Assembly (NCBI GenBank): GCA_023420435.1
Contig: JAEZWE010000105.1
Coordinates: 1 to 9,582 of the forward strand
Direction of reading: 5' to 3'
Source of the DNA: Bacteroidota bacterium
GTDB lineage: Bacteria; Bacteroidota; Bacteroidia; Flavobacteriales; Weeksellaceae
DNA: 9,582 nt
The notes beneath the pieces were generated by a model. It saw only the letters and a list, made by a program, of their open reading frames with translations, had not been told where the DNA came from and searched no databases. The translations under genes and the position numbers were made by a program. Positions within the stretch are counted from its first letter, which is position 1; every line of letters starts with the position of its first letter. Of the stretch, positions 6,589-9,582 are shown one piece after another.

Positions 6589-9582
6589 TTAAATTTTATC
6601 GTAAAGCCAAACTCTAAGTAGCGAAACCAACTGATCTATATCCACCGGTTTTGAAATAAAATCCGATGCACCTACAGCAATACATTTTTCTCTATCACCC
6701 ATCATTGCTTTTGCAGTTACCGCAAGAACCGGAAGATTTCTGAATTTTGCTATAGATCGAATTTCACGAATGGTTTCATAACCGTCCATTTCCGGCATCA
6801 TCATATCCATTAAAACTACATCAATTTCAGAATTTTTCTCTAATTCTTTCATGGCTTCTTTTCCATCCATGGCTGGAATTACTTTCATGCCGTGAAGTTC
6901 TAAAGCTTTGGTTAATGAGAAGATATTTCGTACATCATCATCGGCAATAAGCACGGTTTTATCTTTTAAAATATTTCTTAGTTCGCTAAGGTTTTCAAAA
7001 TTTTCGGTGGATTTATTTTTTTTATTTTTTTCTTCCACCAAATGAAGGAACAGCCCGGCTTCATCCAAAATCCTTTGATAAGAATAAGCTGTTTTTACCA
7101 CAATGGAATCTGCATATTTCTTTATCCGGTTTTCTTCACCTTTGGACAGGTTTTTACCTGTAAAAACAATAATAGGAAGATTTTCCAAACCATTATTTTG
7201 TTTGATGGTTTCCAGCGTTTCATAGGCGTTTTTATCGGGAATTCCCATGTCTAAGATCACGCAATCTACTTCTTTGTTTTGTAAGGAATGGATGCTGTCC
7301 GCAATATTGTTTGATATTTCAGTGTTGATGTGATGTGCGGTTAAGAAATATCCCAACGCTTTTGCATGTTGCTGATTTTCTTCTACAATCAGAACTTTTT
7401 TAGGAGATTTGTTGAGGGCATTTTCCAATTTTTTGAAAATTTCCTGCATGTGTTCCAAAGCAAAAGGTTTGTTTATGAAATCTACGGCGCCTTTTAGAAG
7501 GCTTTCCTGCTTCATCTTCATGGAAGACATCATGTGTACAGGAATTGGCTTGGTTTCCGGATTGGATTTTAATGCTTCCATTACTTCCCAACCATCCATA
7601 ATAGGTAACTGAATATCCAATAATATCGCATTGGGCTTAAATTTTTGTGCCATTTCAATACCGGTATCTCCACGCACTGCCACTAAACCTTTATAATTTT
7701 TGCTGCGACTGTAATTCAATAATATTTTTGCAAAATCGGTATCGTCTTCAATAATAAGGATTATTTTGTCGCCACTGGAAATAGTATCCCTGTCATCATC
7801 AACAGGTTGTGGAATATTTTCTGCAATAAAACGTTGTGGCTCTGCAGCTAAAGTAATTTGTGGAATTATTTTTTTCTCTTGAATTTCAGTAAAATCAATA
7901 GCGTTTTCCACTTCTGAATTTTTTTGATTTTCTTCCAAATTTACGGGAACAATTAGGGTAAATTCACTACCAACATTTTCTACACTTTTCAGTTCAATTT
8001 TACCACCTAAAAGACGAGCCAGTTCTCTACTTATGGAAAGTCCAAGTCCGGTTCCGCCATATTTTCTTTGGGTTGAACCATCTGCTTGCTGGAAGGCTTC
8101 GAAAACCATTTTTAATTTTTCTTCCGGAATTCCGATGCCGGTATCTTTTACGCTAAAACTGAATTTATTTTCTGTTTCATCGGAAAAAACTTTTAGGGTT
8201 ACACTTCCTTGTGAGGTAAATTTTAATGCGTTTGAAAGCAAGTTTTTCAGAATTTGTTCAATTCTTTGTTTATCTGTTTTTATGATTGAATGGGTAGTAC
8301 TGTTTTCCAAAATCAGCTGAAGATTTTTTTGGTTGGCAACAGGTTTGAACATCAGTTCCATATCTTTCAGAATTTCTGAAACCGGCACTTCCTGAAGGTT
8401 TAGCGTCATTTTTCCGGCTTCAATTTTTGAAAGATCCAAAATTTCGTCAATAAGGGTTAATAAACCTTGTCCGGAATTATTCATTACTTCGGCATATTCT
8501 ACATACTGTTCATCCAAATCTTCACTTTCGGTCATTAATCGGGAAAGAAGTAAAATAGAATTTAAAGGAGTTCTAAGTTCATGAGACATGTTGGCCAGAA
8601 ACTCGGATTTATACCTTGTACTTTGTTCCAGTTCTTTGGATTTTTGCTGAATATCAAGATTATGCTGCTCAATGAGTGCATTTTTTTCTTCCAATAAACT
8701 GCTTCTTTCTTCCAGTTCTTGGTTGCTTTGCATAAGTTCCTCTTGTTGTACGCGGAGTTCTTCTTCAGAAGCTAATAGCTTTTGAGATTGTGCTTCTAAC
8801 TCTGCATTGATGTTTTCCAATTCGGAATGTTGGGTTTGCAATTCTTCAGATTGCGCCTGGGTTTCTTCTAAAAGTTCCTGCAGTTTTTCACGGTTTTGAA
8901 CAGCAAACAATGCAATTCCTACATTTTCAGCAATATTTTGTAAAAAATCTAATTGAAGCGAAGTATAATTTTGTGTGGAAGCCAATTCAATAACCCCTAA
9001 AGGAATGTTGTAACGGGTTACGGGAAAAGCCACTACATTTTTAGGTTTTGTTTTTCCTGTTGCATAAGTAATGGTAGATTCTTCATCTGAAATATTTTGT
9101 AAAACCATTTGCTTTCGGTCTTTGAAGGCTTGTCCGGCAATACCTTCGCCAATTTTTAGTACTTTTTTATTTTCGTTGGATAACGCATGTCCAGCAGCCA
9201 AATGAAGATTTAAATCATCTCCCTGAATATACACCGCAGCCGTATTACTTCCGGTGTGTTTGGTGATGCTGCTTAAAACATCTGCTGCAAAATTTTCGAT
9301 GGTTTTTTCACCCATCATTTGCTCATTTAGTTGGGCTATGGAAGCGCTCATCCATTGTTTTTCCTCTAAAGTTTGGAATGATGTTTTTAGGGATTTTGCC
9401 ATTCTGTTGAGAGACTCTGCAACATTTCCCAAATTTTTCACGGCTTGTTGATCTTGGAAAATATCATAATTACCTGCGGAAATTTTCTTTGAAACGCTTT
9501 CAATAGCGGTTAAACGGTTTAAGGATTCTGAATTTTTTTGTGCAAGTTCGTCGGTTAATTTTGTTTTTTCACTGTAATCTTT
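6589..9582 (-). CDS. Multi-receiver hybrid histidine kinase (HAMP-GAF-coiled coil-HisKA-HATPase-REC-REC-REC), N-terminus outside window
   Basis: 997 C-terminal residues are visible, and the frame is open through the right edge with no stop. GTG at 9441 is an internal valine inside a HAMP-like segment and not a start. Domains, numbered from the edge, are: HAMP-like helices (about 26-66, ISAGNYD... LGNVAESLNRMAKSL); GAF (about 94-228, GEGIAGQAF, GVIELAS); a long E/Q-rich coiled coil (about 229-322); and HisKA with the phospho-acceptor H334 in MSHELRTPLN. HATPase_c follows, with N451 (LLSNALKF), D480 (DTGIGIP) and GGTGLGLS. Three receivers complete it: REC1 (about 608-720; E612/D613, D656, S686, K705), REC2 (about 730-845; E734/E735, D778, T808, K830) and REC3 (about 876-995; D881-D883, D926, T956, K978). 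It should autophosphorylate and relay phosphate to its own receivers and to the regulators encoded downstream. A HAMP implies a transmembrane sensor portion beyond the edge, which is not visible. The signal is unknown. Confidence 0.97.
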   Translation of the reverse strand, partial: KDYSEKTKLTDELAQKNSESLNRLTAIESVSKKISAGNYDIFQDQQAVKNLGNVAESLNRMAKSLKTSFQTLEEKQWMSASIAQLNEQMMGEKTIENFAADVLSSITKHTGSNTAAVYIQGDDLNLHLAAGHALSNENKKVLKIGEGIAGQAFKDRKQMVLQNISDEESTITYATGKTKPKNVVAFPVTRYNIPLGVIELASTQNYTSLQLDFLQNIAENVGIALFAVQNREKLQELLEETQAQSEELQTQHSELENINAELEAQSQKLLASEEELRVQQEELMQSNQELEERSSLLEEKNALIEQHNLDIQQKSKELEQSTRYKSEFLANMSHELRTPLNSILLLSRLMTESEDLDEQYVEYAEVMNNSGQGLLTLIDEILDLSKIEAGKMTLNLQEVPVSEILKDMELMFKPVANQKNLQLILENSTTHSIIKTDKQRIEQILKNLLSNALKFTSQGSVTLKVFSDETENKFSFSVKDTGIGIPEEKLKMVFEAFQQADGSTQRKYGGTGLGLSISRELARLLGGKIELKSVENVGSEFTLIVPVNLEENQKNSEVENAIDFTEIQEKKIIPQITLAAEPQRFIAENIPQPVDDDRDTISSGDKIILIIEDDTDFAKILLNYSRSKNYKGLVAVRGDTGIEMAQKFKPNAILLDIQLPIMDGWEVMEALKSNPETKPIPVHMMSSMKMKQESLLKGAVDFINKPFALEHMQEIFKKLENALNKSPKKVLIVEENQQHAKALGYFLTAHHINTEISNNIADSIHSLQNKEVDCVILDMGIPDKNAYETLETIKQNNGLENLPIIVFTGKNLSKGEENRIKKYADSIVVKTAYSYQRILDEAGLFLHLVEEKNKKNKSTENFENLSELRNILKDKTVLIADDDVRNIFSLTKALELHGMKVIPAMDGKEAMKELEKNSEIDVVLMDMMMPEMDGYETIREIRSIAKFRNLPVLAVTAKAMMGDREKCIAVGASDFISKPVDIDQLVSLLRVWLYDKI
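6770..6810 (-). repeat. Copy 2 of the 41-nt near-identical coding repeat, in the kinase's third receiver
   Basis: This is the counterpart of 6374-6414. It encodes MDMMMPEMDGYETI around acceptor D926 of the kinase. The shared DNA identity is local; flanking receiver sequence is more diverged. Confidence 0.85.

Noticed and set aside
8033..8320. 95-residue open frame on the + strand inside the kinase
   Set aside because: It is antisense to the conserved HATPase domain and resembles no known family; a shadow frame.
8617..8898. Strict chemoreceptor methylation consensus (small-small-x-x-E/Q-E/Q-x-x-small-small) in the kinase coiled coil
   Set aside because: E/Q pairs are abundant, but the flanking small residues do not fit the full pattern anywhere I checked, so no site is annotated.
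1..9582. Mobile element, CRISPR, prophage or horizontally acquired island
   Set aside because: No transposase, integrase, terminal inverted repeats, spacer-repeat pattern, tRNA or compositional break was visible.

Overview
The window is AT-rich DNA from a member of the Bacteroidota, most likely a flavobacterium of the Chryseobacterium/Weeksellaceae type. This rests on the protein sequences (a flavobacterial-style 2-oxoglutarate dehydrogenase E1, hybrid kinases with a long E/Q-rich signalling helix), A-rich leaders instead of clear Shine-Dalgarno sites, and very short gaps between genes. The family-level assignment is inference, since no rRNA or other taxonomic marker is present. No mobile element, tRNA, rRNA or CRISPR array was seen, and no stretch longer than 300 bases lacks a gene.

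Left part, + strand (1-3789). The window opens inside sucA (E1 of 2-oxoglutarate dehydrogenase; about its last 660 residues). After 30 bases comes a complete odhB/sucB (E2, dihydrolipoyl succinyltransferase) that ends at a strong hairpin terminator (3271-3298). Together they encode two of the three subunits of the TCA-cycle complex that turns 2-oxoglutarate into succinyl-CoA. A short complete apaG follows. It converges on the next block across a hairpin (3811-3836) that can terminate transcription from both sides.

Right part, - strand (9582 down to 3858). This is a tightly packed, apparently single transcription unit read right to left: a very large hybrid histidine kinase (HAMP-GAF-coiled coil-HisKA-HATPase-REC-REC-REC, cut by the window's right edge), a single-domain response regulator, a CheR-type methyltransferase, a CheB-type methylesterase without a receiver domain, a second single-domain response regulator, and finally a DEDDh 3'-5' exonuclease. 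The gaps are 12 nt, a 4-nt overlap, 0 nt, 2 nt and 18 nt.

The first five genes form a chemosensory-like signalling module with no chemoreceptor, CheA, CheW or flagellar gene in view. Adaptation-type enzymes (CheR/CheB) are paired with a hybrid kinase and receivers. Comparable kinase/CheR/CheB sets occur in non-flagellated Bacteroidota, but what the methylation enzymes modify is not evident from sequence. The most interesting points are the CheR/CheB pair separated by one in-frame stop codon, the degenerate middle receiver of the kinase, and the recent-looking duplication linking the kinase's last receiver to the adjacent stand-alone regulator.
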